Positions 1 to 12,419 of a stretch of DNA of 64,000 bases are shown here, piece after piece. This DNA is from Pyrocephalus nanus (lineage: Eukaryota > Chordata > Aves > Passeriformes > Tyrannidae). The position numbers were made by a program, and so were the translations under genes. The notes beneath the pieces were generated by a model. That model made no database searches. It was not told where the DNA came from and saw only the letters and a list, made by a program, of their open reading frames with translations. Location of the stretch: positions 5,396,001 to 5,460,000 of the forward strand of contig CM076264.1 of assembly GCA_038380795.1 (NCBI GenBank), read 5' to 3'. Within the stretch, counting starts at the first letter, position 1. Each line of letters opens with the position of its first letter.

Positions 1-2256
1 GGTTATAGCTGTGGTGGAACTCACAGTTATAGCTTGTAGACAATGGGAGGTACTAATTAAGTCTTATCAAACGAGCCAACAATTTTCTCCCTCTCAAACT
101 GAAATTCAGAATTCAAATCTACAGCAGCCTTGGCACAGGAATCATTAAATGATGCAAAAAGCAAAATCCTAGTTAAACAAATTACCTAAGGAGATTATTG
201 GAAATTTTCTGTCTCTCTTAATTTTAAGTGACAATCCTGACAGAGACACTCAACAGCTTCTCTCATTTTAGAAAGGTGGCCTGGTTAATAAGGAATTGAT
301 TTGTCTGAACATGTCCAAGCTTGGGAGGAACTCAGGAAGGTGTTTGTTTGTCATCATTACCTGTAGCCCTGGGTATAAAGACTGCTTTCTGCAGCGAGAC
401 ACAAAATATGCCATGTTCCTTGTCTCTTTCCCTCTGTTCCTACACTTACAGTACCGAGGCTGGGGCAAGGTCTGGTTACCCCACAGAGAAGGCATAACTT
501 TTGCTTAAAATATCCAGAATTTAATTATTTTTCTGAATATCAAGGATTTGATTTTTTTTTTTTTTTTAAACTCACCCCAGCACTGAAAGTTATTAGGGAG
601 ACAGTGCTCTACTGCAAACACAAAATGACTGTAAAAGCAGTAAGAGGAGAGGAGAGATGGTGCTGGTGGAAGGAATCTCAGTTGGAAGTGGGCATCTCTG
701 CCAAGCTGTGCAAGGGAAGTTACAGCAGCTGAGATGGGAGATGAGGGGAGGGCTGCAGGGAGTTTTTGCTGTCTGAGCAGAAGGCGAAGGTCTGGAGGAG
801 GCCAGAAAAAAAACTGTGGGGGAAGAAGCCACAGATTTTGAGTACAACATGGGACCACAGAGGTAGCTGTGGTTTATTTACCTCGGAAAGGCTTGCAGCA
901 CTTTTCCCTACTGAGAAAATGAAACACCGAGAGTGTTAAGTACAGAACTGTGAACATTACAGTCGCTGCAGGAGTGGCTGAGGTAAACCTTGGCTCTGCC
1001 CTCTCCTGAGGCTGATGCAGTCCTTCCCCACCCACCACATGCACATCTGTGGCTGCCCTGGCAGTCCCTTTGCCAGAGGTGATGGAGGTTTAAATATTGA
1101 GGCTGTGTGTGTGAGGTCGTGGTTGGAGCTGGTCTGTTCACCATGCTGGGCACCCAGGCGTCCTCCAGCCTGCCCTGTGCCATTCGATGGAGCTGCCAAG
1201 GGATCACCTGCTCCTGCAGGGTCTCCCCCCCTGCAGTCCCTACTCCCCCTGCTACGATGGAGATCAGCCCCTGCCCTGCCACATCAAAGTCTGTTTGCTC
1301 ATTTCAAAAGACTTCGGGGTCGATACGGAGCTATACAACACTTAGGTGTTGTCTGGCAACTTCTTCCTGCTGTGGCAGGGGGGTGATAGTGGGTTTGGAC
1401 TTTCATCTCAGGGCCTTCCTTTGTCTCCTGGATGAATTGGGAGCTAACCTGAGACAGCAGGGGAGTCTCCTGTAGAGGTGGTGTGCCAAGCTGCTGCATT
1501 TCCATTCTCTCCATACCTCTTGTGATGTGGTACTGCATGCATAATCTCCTAGGCTGTGCAGTAGAGATGCTCAGTCCTTTCCTGACATAAATTTCCATTT
1601 CTCATATTCTGTTAAGCTACACTCTTGTGAAGTACTTTTTTTTTTTTTTTAAATAAATGTTGCTCAGCATGATGTGAAGCTCTAAAAATAAGTAAAAAAA
1701 AATAAATCCCAGTATTGATCTCTCAGTCAGCACACATTAAAGGGCATCCACCATGATTACTGAAATTCATAAATGACCTTATGAGACTACTGGAGGCAAA
1801 TCGCTGAAATTATATTAATTTCTTCTTTAACACTGTTATTTTCTTCTGTGTTGTGTGAAAGATGATTAAATGAAGGTCACCTAAGGTCAAAATATCTATA
1901 CAGCAGGTTTTAGCCCATTTCCACACACATACTCTGTGACCAGGGGTTACAAACATGACTCCAATTTCAATTATATATACTGATGCCTAAGAGATAATGA
2001 GCTGATTTATGAGGACTGTACATTGGGCTGGAACACATTTATTCAGTCGTGGACTCTGCAGGAAGATTAGTGCCTCTAGTGCACTATATAATTTGAAAAT
2101 TTGAGACATCTCATGCTATAAGCAGTAGTACAGTATTATAATGTTAATATAATGTAGTTCCACTTTTGTGGTGCCCTAATAATCTTTTCAGTGATGTAGC
2201 TTTGAGCTGGCATAAAGTGTAAAGAATATTTAATAACTCTCCTTATTTATGAACAG
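1..2256. other. Unique AT-rich sequence, no gene seen
   Basis: No convincing gene or transposable element is visible here. There is a T16 tract at about 552-567 and a T14 tract at about 1637-1650. The segment at about 950-1500 is richer in G+C and lacks stops in several frames on both strands, which gives overlapping 80-124 codon open frames. None of these reads like a recognisable protein, and simultaneous openness in several frames is what base composition alone predicts. Confidence 0.6.
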
Positions 2257-2430
2257 GAGGTGCACAGTTAAGGAAGAGCTCTCCTTTTTTTTGGAGATTA
2301 TTTGCCATTCACATTCATCTGAAAACAGAAGAAGCAAAGAAGAGCCAGCTTTTGTTTGGAATAAAACGGGATTTTTCTTTATTGATAAATCAAATTATTA
2401 TTTTGATATATCTCCTTTGAAGAACAAACA
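2257..2430 (+). other. Weak exon-like block
   Basis: This is an open frame of 57 full codons that follows a fair splice acceptor (pyrimidine-rich CTCTCCTTATTTATGAACAG) and ends at a weak donor (ACA|GTAGTG). It enters at the third codon position and leaves after the second, so its length is a multiple of three. The reading includes FVWNKTGFFFIDKS and is rich in Phe, Lys and Ser, as expected of translated AT-rich DNA. It lies about 500 bp upstream of the better exon candidate at 2926-3122. The phases do not match with the best acceptor of that block and would need a poorer internal acceptor. I do not recognise a protein family, and chance is the leading explanation. Confidence 0.15.
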
Positions 2431-2925
2431 GTAGTGCTATTCAAATAGCTCTCCGATTTGTGGAAAGCATATTTTCACCTTATATAAATTTTCTTAGCTG
2501 CAGAGTTTTAATTTATCATAGCAGAAGATTTTCCCAGATATTTCTGAATTCATAAAACAGAAATAGGCCCTGCAAAACTAAGTTCAAGTCTGATAATGTA
2601 ACTCCTTCCAAACCCTCCAGTATTCTTAATCTGGGCAGAATATACAAAATACATCTCTTGTAGATTCAAAGTGCCATGGTTTAAAAAAAAGTTAAAAGGC
2701 ATCAAGAAAGAAACAAGCAGGGGTGAAGAAGGAAATAACAGCATAACATTTTATAGATTTATCCCACTGAGATGTCATGTGTCATTTTGCCTGAGCAGTT
2801 CATAATTTGCCTTGGTAATCATGTATTGCATTTACTATTTAAATCCCTTATTTTTAAAATACATAAAAAATCCAGCAAATAATTGCCTGATAACCAGAGC
2901 ATGTGTAATTAGTCCCTTCCTTCAG

Positions 2926-3122
2926 CAACTGCCACCAACTACTGTCAGAGACAGAAGAGAGAAAGTGTTTCAAAAGCTCCTTCTTATGCTTCATGGATTT
3001 TATAATAGATTAAAAAAAATAGAAAATGATGATATTATTAATACCATCATATCCCTGGAGGAAGTACTGAAAAGCTCTGCCACCGCTCTTCCTGTGCTGA
3101 CAGCTCGCTTGAATCAGTCCTC
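2926..3122 (+). CDS. Candidate internal coding exon, product unknown
   Basis: A 197-bp open block sits between a good acceptor (TTAGTCCCTTCCTTCAG) and a consensus donor (TC|GTAAGT). It enters in phase 0 and leaves after two bases of a codon. The in-frame TAA lies inside the donor, so the open frame stops being open exactly where an exon should end. The 65-residue reading begins QLPPTTVRDRREKVFQKLLL and ends ATALPVLTARLNQSS. It is charged and leucine-rich, with two probable amphipathic helices and a possible N-glycosylation site (NQSS). The alternation of helices with Leu/Ala/Thr/Pro stretches loosely recalls the region between the REJ and GPS modules of polycystin-1-like proteins. That is an impression, not an identification. 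No neighbouring exon of such a gene is obvious within the next few kilobases, and the opposite strand is also open across this block. It could be a true exon of a gene with very large introns, or chance. Confidence 0.35.
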
Positions 3123-4266
3123 GTAAGTATAAACCATAACTAATAAAAATGACAAGAAAACACCATGTCTCAACCTTTCCATTTAAAAGGGAAAGCAATT
3201 GTGTCCCAGCAGCCCTGTTTAGTCCTGTGGAGGTGTTGGGTATGTGAGGAAATCCATGCAAAGGACCTTCCAGCACCAGCAAATGTACGTGACATATCCC
3301 CCCCTCCCCGATTCCCAGTGATATTCCCGCTGCGTATGCCAGCAGTGGATTTGGCTCACTGATTTTCACACAGTGAAAGTCAAGAGCAATTATCACCCAT
3401 GAAGAAAAAGTGATGTTGATTAATAGACAAGAAAACTGTAAGTAACTGTAATTTACTTGCAGAAAGCTTGGAATGTGAGGAGACCCTGCAGGAAGGGGAA
3501 GAGCTGACGCTCCCTGCTCGGAGATCCGTTGTGATGTTTGACACCTCTCCCTCTTTCTGCTGCCTTCATTAGTTTTTCCAAGTTCATCTACATTCAAAGC
3601 AATAGTCTGGGTGAACAACTGTAATAAGAGAGAGAGCTAAGCTAGGAGAGATCATGCTGAGGCTCAGATTACTTGTTTCTCTTCCAGCAAGGATTTAATG
3701 CACACTTACAGCCCAAAATTGGGCTGTCCAAGCAAAAACTAATGCTGTTCCCTTGGATTTAACATAGACTTTGGCAGAATACATGCTAAACTTGTGCTTA
3801 ATACAATTGTAAACTCTGCACCGAGTTGTTCATTACTCAGCTGTGATGTACTTGCCCCTTTGAAATGTTACCAGTTGCACACATGCTTCCCATTGCTGGA
3901 ACCAGTTCTGGATTCCTGCTGGACAACAGGCATCCCTCTCCAGAGACAGTGATGCTGCAGCCTGGGTGTCTAACTGTTGATCAAGATGTGTCCCACCTGT
4001 ATTTAAGCAACTGAGGACCATCAATTCCATATGGTAACACAGAATTCAGAATAGGCTTCAAAATAGTTGGTTATTTTGCTGGCTTTGAACTCTGTAATGT
4101 GCTGCTCTGACTGTACTCCAAGGAGGGAATGTAAGTCCTAGATACAACTGATTAAGTGTGAGGAAAGGAAAACATTAAAAATATATAAATTGGTTTTTTG
4201 GTGTTCAGGTCTGAGCAGGTATCATGCAGAAACTTAAAACAAGATACCTCAAACCAAATCTGCCAA

Positions 4267-4279
4267 CCCCCCCCCCCCC

Positions 4280-4308
<29 letters not shown>
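4267..4308. repeat. Abutting C13 and A29 homopolymers
   Basis: Thirteen consecutive C residues run directly into 29 consecutive A residues. The following 100 bp stays rich in A and C, with further C runs (CCCC, CCCC, CCC and a C7 at about 4385-4391). The plus strand is therefore almost free of G over this stretch. The tract length is likely to vary between individuals and is prone to sequencing error. No transposon body is visible upstream that would make this a retroposon tail. Confidence 0.9.
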
Positions 4309-4315
<7 letters not shown>

Positions 4316-6271
4316 CCTTCCTAAAATCCCCAAAAACCCCTAGCCCTGAAGTCCAAAACAAAAGTAGAAAACCAAAAAAATATTCCCCCCCAAATCATCC
4401 CAAAACAGAATTTATATTCAGCCATGTCTCTTTGCTCCAATGAAGCAATGCAATACAATACAATATTTATACAATAAAATATTTAACGTCCAGCATGCTT
4501 AAGGTTTTGTTATGCTTCTTGCTTCAAAACAACATTACTTCTTCAAGAAGGAAGTCCAGTGGGCTTGTCACGGGACTTGACTCAGGGGAAGAGTTTTCCA
4601 GTCAAAACACCATGTATAGGTAGCCCAGAATTGTCCTTTCCTTTTTATGATTCTGTCTGACATTTCACAATTTAAAGTCTTTCCTCAAACCAGCCAAACA
4701 CAGAGATGGCCCAGGGAGTATGATCCCAAATGTTTTTCCCTCTATTTTCTACCAGGCATGTCTCAAGATTAAAATGTTTGTTTATTAGTAGTAATCTGGG
4801 GTGTGTTCTTGCCAAGATGGAATGGTGGGATGTTTGGCATCTTCAGGGCTGTTGGACCTGCTTAAGGAGGAGGATTTGGAGATTCTCTCTCACCTCCTGA
4901 CCTCATACTGGTCATTTCCTGATTTGAGGAAAGCAAGAAGAAGAGGGGAAGTTGGGTTCTGCCAGCTCTCTGCCCAGAAAAAAGCCTCCCAGAGGCTCTC
5001 TGGTGCTGTTAGGAGTTGGGCAGGGATGTGATTTGGGGTCCAGTGGCTCCCCCACCCTTGCTGAGGGAAGGAGATGTCTAAGCCCAACCCTGGACGCTCC
5101 CCACTCCAGATGTCCCAGGAACTGCTTTTGCTCAGTGCTTCTATTTAAAAGACATTCGAAAGAAGCTCGACACTGCCAAAATAAAACTAGTTACAGGATT
5201 TTTTCTCCACTTACACCCACACAAAATCTTTTCATTTGGAGGTCATTGCAGTGATTTAATGGTGCTCGATGGGTTTCCTTTCACCGAATGTGGAACCAAT
5301 CTGATCTCAGTTCTTACTTATGTGTTACTGGGACATATCATCATGTGGCATTGAGATAAGTTTGGCATTAGCTGAACCAGAGGATTTCTATTCTGTCAGG
5401 GAACCCATTTTCCCTTCTTCTTTTGTTTCCCATAAAATCCTCTTAGGCCAGAGCTGAGTTCTTTAAGCAGGCTGCAAATTCATTGAATCAACACTATTTG
5501 TGCCCGGCTTTTCTTCCTCACACTCTATTAGGAGGTGAAGCAGTGGAAGCAGAAAAGCTGGAGTATGTCAAGACAGCAGAACATTGAAATTTTATAACCA
5601 AAACTAATCTGTGGACCTAACTCCTGATGATCTTTGAAATTTATTCAATGGGAGGATTTACTGAAGCCAACATAGAGCCGATGCCAAAGCAAAAGGATTG
5701 TTTTGCAAATATTGTCTTACTTATGCTAAATAATTTCCTTATATATAAAGAAATTTTAATATGTATGCATCAACTAAATGTTTTATCCTTCAATTTAATA
5801 GCAAATGAGCTGTTAGCTACGAGATCCACAAGATCCACTTTGAAGACCAAGCTGCATCACTGAACTGATGATGTGTGATCTCCGATGATATTTTATTGTT
5901 TCTACATGCAGAATTGATCAAATGCTCCATCTTCCAAAAGAGATGCTGTTGCAGATTCAGCCAATTTTCTCAAAGAGTTTTTATCACAGAAAGCACCGTT
6001 TCAGCAGATGCACCCTATAAATAGCATGGCCTTGTTCCTCCATAATACTTTTTCCATGCAACCATGTTTGTAAGTAACTTGGAAAAATCTCCCATTAGCT
6101 ACCAATAAAAGCAACCATCTGTGGCAATTCTGACTGCACAAGTAATGTCTGACTGCTCCATCTGTATAAAAGATGTTGTCCAGATCTCCTGACAATGCAT
6201 ACAGCTTGCCCTGATTGTAACAGCAAATCAGTGGCTGTGCCAAGAGGTGGAAATAAAACAAAATCAAACCT

Positions 6272-6340
6272 AAAAAAAAAAAAAAACAAAACAAAAAAAC
6301 AAACAAAAAAAAAAAAAAAAAAACAACAAAAAAAAAAAAA
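6272..6340. repeat. A-rich low-complexity tract
   Basis: The tract is mostly A, with single C interruptions giving AAAC-type units and uninterrupted A runs of up to about 19. It could be the decayed tail of an old retroposed sequence, but nothing recognisable lies upstream. Confidence 0.85.
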
Positions 6341-9246
6341 CTCAGAAAAGGAATTTGCCTTTTGGTCTTTCCTCTCTGGTCTCTGAGGTGTCATCTGGCT
6401 TCCTCCTGACAATGCCTTGTGGGGATGCTCCCTGCTGCTGTGGGTGACAATGGGGACATGTGTGTCTGAGGATGCATTCAGTCTTTTCTTTTTTCCCTAT
6501 TTTTACCATTAAATCTATTGGCACTGTTTCACAGGACGAACCAGAGAATTTTCACTAAATTTACCACAGTCCCTAGGGTTTTTAAGAGCTGAAATGTAGT
6601 TTATTGGTACAATTATAGAAGTTACTTGTCACTGTTCTCCAACTATATCAATCACCTCCTTTCAAAGACTCTCAAGAGAAAAATTGAAGTTATCATCATC
6701 ATTAATAAGGTTAATTCTCTTGGGACAACTGATAGTTGAAATATGGTGTTATTTGTCCTGCCTCCTATGGGCATTAAGATGTGTTTCACTGAGCTGATGC
6801 GAATTGTAAATACAAATAAACACAATCAAAAGCAACCTCATGCTAGAATATTTTCTTTTCAAAACTATTAAAAATCAAAACTCCTCCATTTGAGAGAAGG
6901 TTTTAATGGCTCCAGGATCCATTTATCACAAAGAGAGCTTACTCCATCCATGACTCCTGAGCTCCCAACCATTTTGAATTGCCTTGTTTATATGCCCTGT
7001 GACTTTGTAACAGATAAAACTGCAAGTTTGTGATCATTATGTAAGATTCTGACTCCATTATATGCCTGTTTTTCTTTCCCTGTGTTTTTAACCTTTACCT
7101 AAGAGCTGCTTTAGGTACACACGCATTTTCTTTCCCAAATCACTTTTCTTTCTGGCTCAGTTCTAGATATGGTTTCACTGCTTGCTTATTTCGTTCATAT
7201 AAAATAATCACTTATCCATAAAGACCAAGCTATAACAAGTTCAGCCGACCAAGAAAACATGAATCTGCCTCCTTTCTCCCTGTCTTCACAGGTGTCAGGT
7301 CAGCTACTCCTCTAAACACACAGATCTGGGATACTTGTCCAAATCTACTGAATTCTGTGTATAAGCCAAAGAATGGCAAAACTGATCTCCCATAGGAATA
7401 TTTGGATATGGTTTCATAAGGCTTGAGACACTTATACAGGAATAATAAATTCATGTGTCAGGTACAAATACCTGAGTTTAACAAGTTCAACCTCTCTAAT
7501 ATAATGTAAAGGAGAAAAGAAGGGGAGAAAGGAAAACAGAAAGTCCAACCTGACCATTTTCGCTGTGAGAGGTATTCACCACTAGCACTCAGGTGAAAAG
7601 CTAATTATCTCCAGCTAACACTCTGGTAGAATCTGGCCATCATATCAACATTTAAAAACTAGTAGTGAGTAAATCTTTCTGCTTAATGACTCATGTGCAA
7701 TTTGAAATGGAAATAGAATAATATGTTTGAAGTCTATATTATGCATTTAAATAGATTAAAGAGAGACTAAACAATTAGTGATAATATGTGTGTGCATTAA
7801 TGCAGGAGAGAGTCAAGTCTTTCAAGTCTCTCAGATTGCTAAGAGGCCTCCCTGGTTTAGAACTGGGAGGAGAGCTGGCTCACTGAAGGATTAAAATACA
7901 TTATCCTACAGGGTAAATTCATTATTCCTAATGCACCAGGATATTTTTGATCCTCAGATGAAAGTTTTTCAGGCTTAGATAAGTAGATTGTTTTGGATGT
8001 CTGAGGAATTAAAAGCAGATTTGTCCGGCAAGAGAACAGAATATGAAGGGGATGTCCTGATCAACACCAGTTGCTAGAGATTTAAAATCAGAGATTGGTG
8101 TGGTATCAGGGATGGGGCAAGTGTCTCCAGGATGCTGTACCTGCAATGAGTCTGGAGCATATAAATTGGATGTTTTTTTCTCACCCTGAAACACTGGCAG
8201 GAGCGGGCACTGCCTGGCTTGCATCAGAGAAGTCCTGACTGAAGCAATATGGTAATTATTTACTGTACAGAGCTTTTTAGCAAGTGTTCTGCTATAAATA
8301 TTTAGGTGTAACACTGCAATTCTTTCCCTGACTACAGTGCTGCAAAATGTAGTTAAATCTTTTGTTATTGTTACTTTTTCCCTCTCTTGAGAGCTGCCCA
8401 GAATAACTCAAACCAAGTCTTTGTGAAGAAGTTCTTGTTTCACTCCCTGAGAGGAATACCATAATGTTTATGCTGAGTGGATGAGGAAGACAGGTTCTGA
8501 TAATCAAGTTGTTGTTTGTAGGCAGGGGGAAAACACTTTTCAGCTTTGGGAAAGCAGCAAATTAAATTTGCAAAAGGCCTGATCTTTCTTAAATGGAAAA
8601 CAATATACTGAAAAGACCCTCATTTCAAAAACTGCATTTGAACTTTGGCTCAGTATTTTTAAAATGTCTGCACCCAAACTTCAATGAAATGACTGTGCAG
8701 TGTCCGCCACTGGCAGACACCTGAGCTGCAGTAAGAATTTAGCTGAGGAGATGCTGATGCTGGAAAACTTGGAAAAGCTGGATTGCTTTGGAGGATGGCT
8801 AAGCTGTGGCCTGTTTGCTTAAGTTGCCATGTCATATGACAAGTCTGTCTTCCCTCTGGATCATGGGATCAGGCCATTTCAGGCTAACTGGTAATGAACC
8901 CTGCCCAACAGCATCGAAACCCAGAGGAATATTTTCAAAAATAGGGCAGGTTTCACAGGCTAAGGAAGGACAGCTGCTATAAAGGAGTGCAAACACTCAA
9001 GGAAGGAGCCTCTCCCATGTGTTAATTTAAAACCCCTCTGTAAATGGATGATAATTTCTACATTAAATATACATGTACATACTGTTAATCTGTGTGATAA
9101 ATAATTCAGTCCTATAATGCCACTGAAAAAAAAAACAGGGCAGTAAGCATGGATTTGGTAGAGCATCATATATTGTGTTCAGCTTCATCCCTTTATGTAC
9201 ACCAGATCATCTTTCTTTTTTTTTCTTTTTAATAAAGAAAATTGAA

Positions 9247-9377
9247 GTCATTGCCAGGCTGTATAGGGCTTTGACCAATCTGGCCTAGTAGAAGGTGTCC
9301 CTGACCATTTCAGGGGTGTTGGAATGAGATGATCTTTTAAGATCATTTCCAACTCAAAACATTCTATGATTCTATGG
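9247..9377 (+). mobile_element. CR1 LINE 3' fragment (copy 1)
   Basis: This copy has the GAAGGTGTCCCTGACCATTT block, GAGATGATCTTTTAAGATCA and CATTCTATGATTCTATGG, in the order of the avian CR1 3' end. It is severely 5'-truncated, as is usual for this family. The core CCCATGG motif has decayed to GACCATTT, which suggests an old copy. Confidence 0.9.
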
Positions 9378-12300
9378 AGCAAATTGCTCTTGCTTTTTAT
9401 TTATCCCATCATCAAGTGCAAAGTAGTCCATGAGAATTGCTTGTTCATCCCTCTGCTGTGAATGGTAGAGGACTGTTTATCAGATTAAACTTGAGTGGAT
9501 TTAAAGACTTTTAAACTGACAAGGATCGTGTGGGACCTTGTTTGTAGTGCTGTGGGGAGCATGTCCCTCCTCTTTCTCCCTCTCCCCACAGTGATGATCA
9601 GGGACTCCCCTCTGAAGGCAGGATGCACAGCCCACATGAGGGGGCTATGTGGGGGGCACATCCCTTCCTTGGGACAACGGCACCTGTCTGCAACCACAGC
9701 TAGAGAAACTACTCGTGGCAAAATGGAATTGTTCAGCCATCGGTTTGGGGCAGGAGCCATTGCAAGTGAAATCAAACTTTATGTCCTGTATCAAATCTCC
9801 TTTCTTATGGGAGAGCTCATCCCTCTGGAGAAAGCTGAAATAAATCATCAGATGAGAGGATGAGGGCAGTGTCAATATTAGTCTGGGGTTTTAAGACTGA
9901 TTGAGCTACAATCCTCATTCAGTAGCGAGGTTTGTTGGAAACCACCTTTCTAAGGGTGGGGATCACTGTTTGTCAAGGTGTCCTGCTCAGAAGGAGGGAT
10001 ACATAAACCAGAAGACTTTTAAGGACATGTAGTAGCTTTGCTTTCCCCTGGCACCCCGAGATTTACCTCTTGTCCTAGACATGGCACATTTAGAGTGGCA
10101 GCAGCCAGAGATGCTGTGTCAGCATTTGATCATGCCTGTAAACCCCCAGCTTCAAAGAACTAGAAGAAATAGATGCTGTTGGATCAGGTAGGTTTTGACA
10201 TCAGAGACCTGACCTTGGATACTGTTTGCAGATGGAGGATGTTGACCTTTTGATGAACAGCTTCAATATTGAGCCTGTGAAGGACAACATCCCTTGCTTT
10301 CTACAGGCAGATGTCTCCCCAAACCAGTGCTTGGCCTCACTTCTCACTGAGCAAATTACACCAAACAAGCAGAAAAAGGGCAAGGCCCTCCTATGAAGAG
10401 AACCTTGATTTATGATTATGTTCACAAATTAAAATTATAAGTGATTCAGGCATGTTGCCATTTCTCTGTGAGGACTCCAATCATGAGGGATTTGTGAAAT
10501 CTGAATGTTTCACGGATTGCACGATGAGTTATTATCAGTCCAGCAGTTTTGATCAGAAAGTGTAATTTATAATCAGAGCTCTCTGTTCCTTCTTCAGATG
10601 CTTCAATCACCCAGGTGGGACAGAAACCACACATGAGGTCAATGGCTAATCACACAGCCACCTATGAGGCAATCCTTTGTCACTCAAGCGTTATTCAGCC
10701 AAACTGCTCTGAGCATATTTATTAAAAAATACATGCTATCATGATCAGCTCAGTAATGACTCCTTTCCAAGCTGGATAATTTTCAGAAGAAGAGGAAAGG
10801 ACAGTGGAAGAATCATAATTGCAACATGATGAGAGTACCTCCTGCCTTCCCCTCCCTCATCACTACAGGAGCTCAAAGGGGATATTGGATATTCATACAG
10901 GAATGGGCTGAGAAGCTAAATCAGTCTACATATCAGCCAAATGCTCTATCTTTTGTTCACAGCAAACTTGAAATGAGTGTTGCAAAGGCAATCATTTCCA
11001 AAATGGCTTTTTTGAAAAGGCATCACAGTTACTGAGATGCTTCAGAAATACTGGGAGTCCTTGGAAAAAAAAGGATTTATCTACACAGCATGTGTCAGTG
11101 CAAGGGATATTTTTCCATGCATAGCATCAGGAGCGCAAAATTATGTAGCAGAAACAGGAGACAAGGGACACATGAAGCTGAAAGCTCCCTCCATGGGTGA
11201 TAATATTTGGCATTACCATTAATATGAACAATGCAGCCAGTTTGTTGCCATAATAAGCTAATGTGGGGTTTAGCAGCCCCTATCAAACGCACAAGTTACT
11301 CAAAAGACTGAGCAATTGCCTCAAAAATTTACTGGCTTTTCTGTTATCCCTTTACTAGTGATGCATTTTTGATTCAAAAAGTTAACTGTTTTCTTTGTAG
11401 AGTGTCAAATGTTTGAGTGCCATTATACACGGTATGTAGAGAGTACTGTAAATATTTATTTCAATGGTAAAATACAATTTCCTGGTTTTCCATTGTGAGT
11501 AAGAAAAAAAAATTACTAGGATTTAAAAAAATTGTGGTCATGGTGTAGGGATGATTTTTGTTGTCCGTAACTGCCTTTCCCTGTTTTGTATCACAGGTTT
11601 TGTGCAGCCATTCCCAGAATTTCCTAACATGGCTATTTTTCTTCCTGGAAGATAACTCTACCCCAGTGGGTAGAGTGGGTTGGGTTGTATGACAACATCC
11701 TGAATTTGGGATCTGATCAGTAACAGAAACAAGTATTTTCCATGACCAGTAATAGATAAAAATCATTGGTCGCATTAGAGTACAACACAGAAAATTAACT
11801 GAAGCAACAAAGCCAGAGAGAAGAAAAGGGTGTACTGGGAAAGATGCTTGTCTCTCTGTATTCCTCCTTTCCTTTTTATGTCTGATAACCTTGAAAATAT
11901 TGTTTCTTTGTTTCTCCACCTAAGCACCAGCCAGGTAACAACACAAGCAGAACAGGATGAAGCACCTGGCAACATTTCTGGACCTTGAGCTGAAATGACA
12001 ACTGCGAAAGGGCCAGAAGGGAAGTGCAGTTTCTGCAGGAGAATCCCTGTCATTCCTGTTAATGAATGCCTCCGGCATGCAGACCCCAGTCCCTGTCACA
12101 CAGGGCAGAAGCTGAAGCTTTCAGGTCATTTGGACAAGACATGCCGAAGGTTATGAAGCTGTAATACTTCCTTGCGCTTGTGTCAGGTCATTTGCAACCC
12201 AGGACGGTTTCATCAGTGCTGGGAAACATTCAAAGAGGGTGGACAAAAAAAATAATAAAAAAATAAAAAAAAAAAATAAAAAAAAAAAAGCTGTTGGAAA

Positions 12301-12419
12301 GCAAGAGAGCAGAAGAGCCAAATCACATAGCTGTAAGAGGTAACAAGAAACATGTGAAAATAAAAACTACCTCCGTGTATGTCAATATTTGCCATCTCCA
12401 GCAGCATGACCTCCAGAAC
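9378..12419. other. Unique sequence, no gene seen
   Basis: I see no supported gene. A 122-codon open frame at 9495-9863 (+) overlaps antisense open frames, and a 152-codon frame runs over 11461-11919 (-). Neither has splice context or recognisable content. The A-rich tract at 12245-12289 is listed separately. Confidence 0.55.
12245..12289. repeat. A-rich tract with AATAAA-like units
   Basis: This is about 45 bp of A broken by single T residues (AATAATAAA, AAATAAA). It lies just upstream of the CpG-rich patch. It contains polyadenylation-like hexamers by composition, but there is no transcript evidence. Confidence 0.85.

Larger units (their letters stand above)
3123..9246. other. Unique AT-rich sequence with homopolymer tracts
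   Basis: No supported gene is present. The segment contains the C13/A29 tract at 4267-4308 and the A-rich tract at 6272-6340, which are listed separately. It also has a short CAATA-type repeat at about 4446-4485 and T-rich sequence at about 9211-9232. The frame at 4801-5028 reads LLDLLKEEDLEILSHLL, but its upstream acceptor is poor and no donor precedes the stop. The rest is ordinary AT-rich DNA in which I see nothing further. Confidence 0.6.

Noticed and set aside
3010..3618. 202-codon open frame on the minus strand, the longest in the window.
   Set aside because: It overlaps the plus-strand exon candidate antisense, shows no recognisable domain and ends in low-complexity IIIFYFF. Its length is within chance expectation for a 64-kb window.
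4152..4443. Open frames with poly-Lys/Pro or poly-Phe.
   Set aside because: They are translations of the C13/A29 homopolymer.
4801..5028. Frame reading LLDLLKEEDLEILSHLL as a possible terminal exon.
   Set aside because: The acceptor has a poor pyrimidine tract, its phase does not fit the 2926-3122 block, and no family is recognised.
11461..11919. 152-codon minus-strand open frame.
   Set aside because: No splice context, no motif, and it ends in Phe runs from an A-rich tract.
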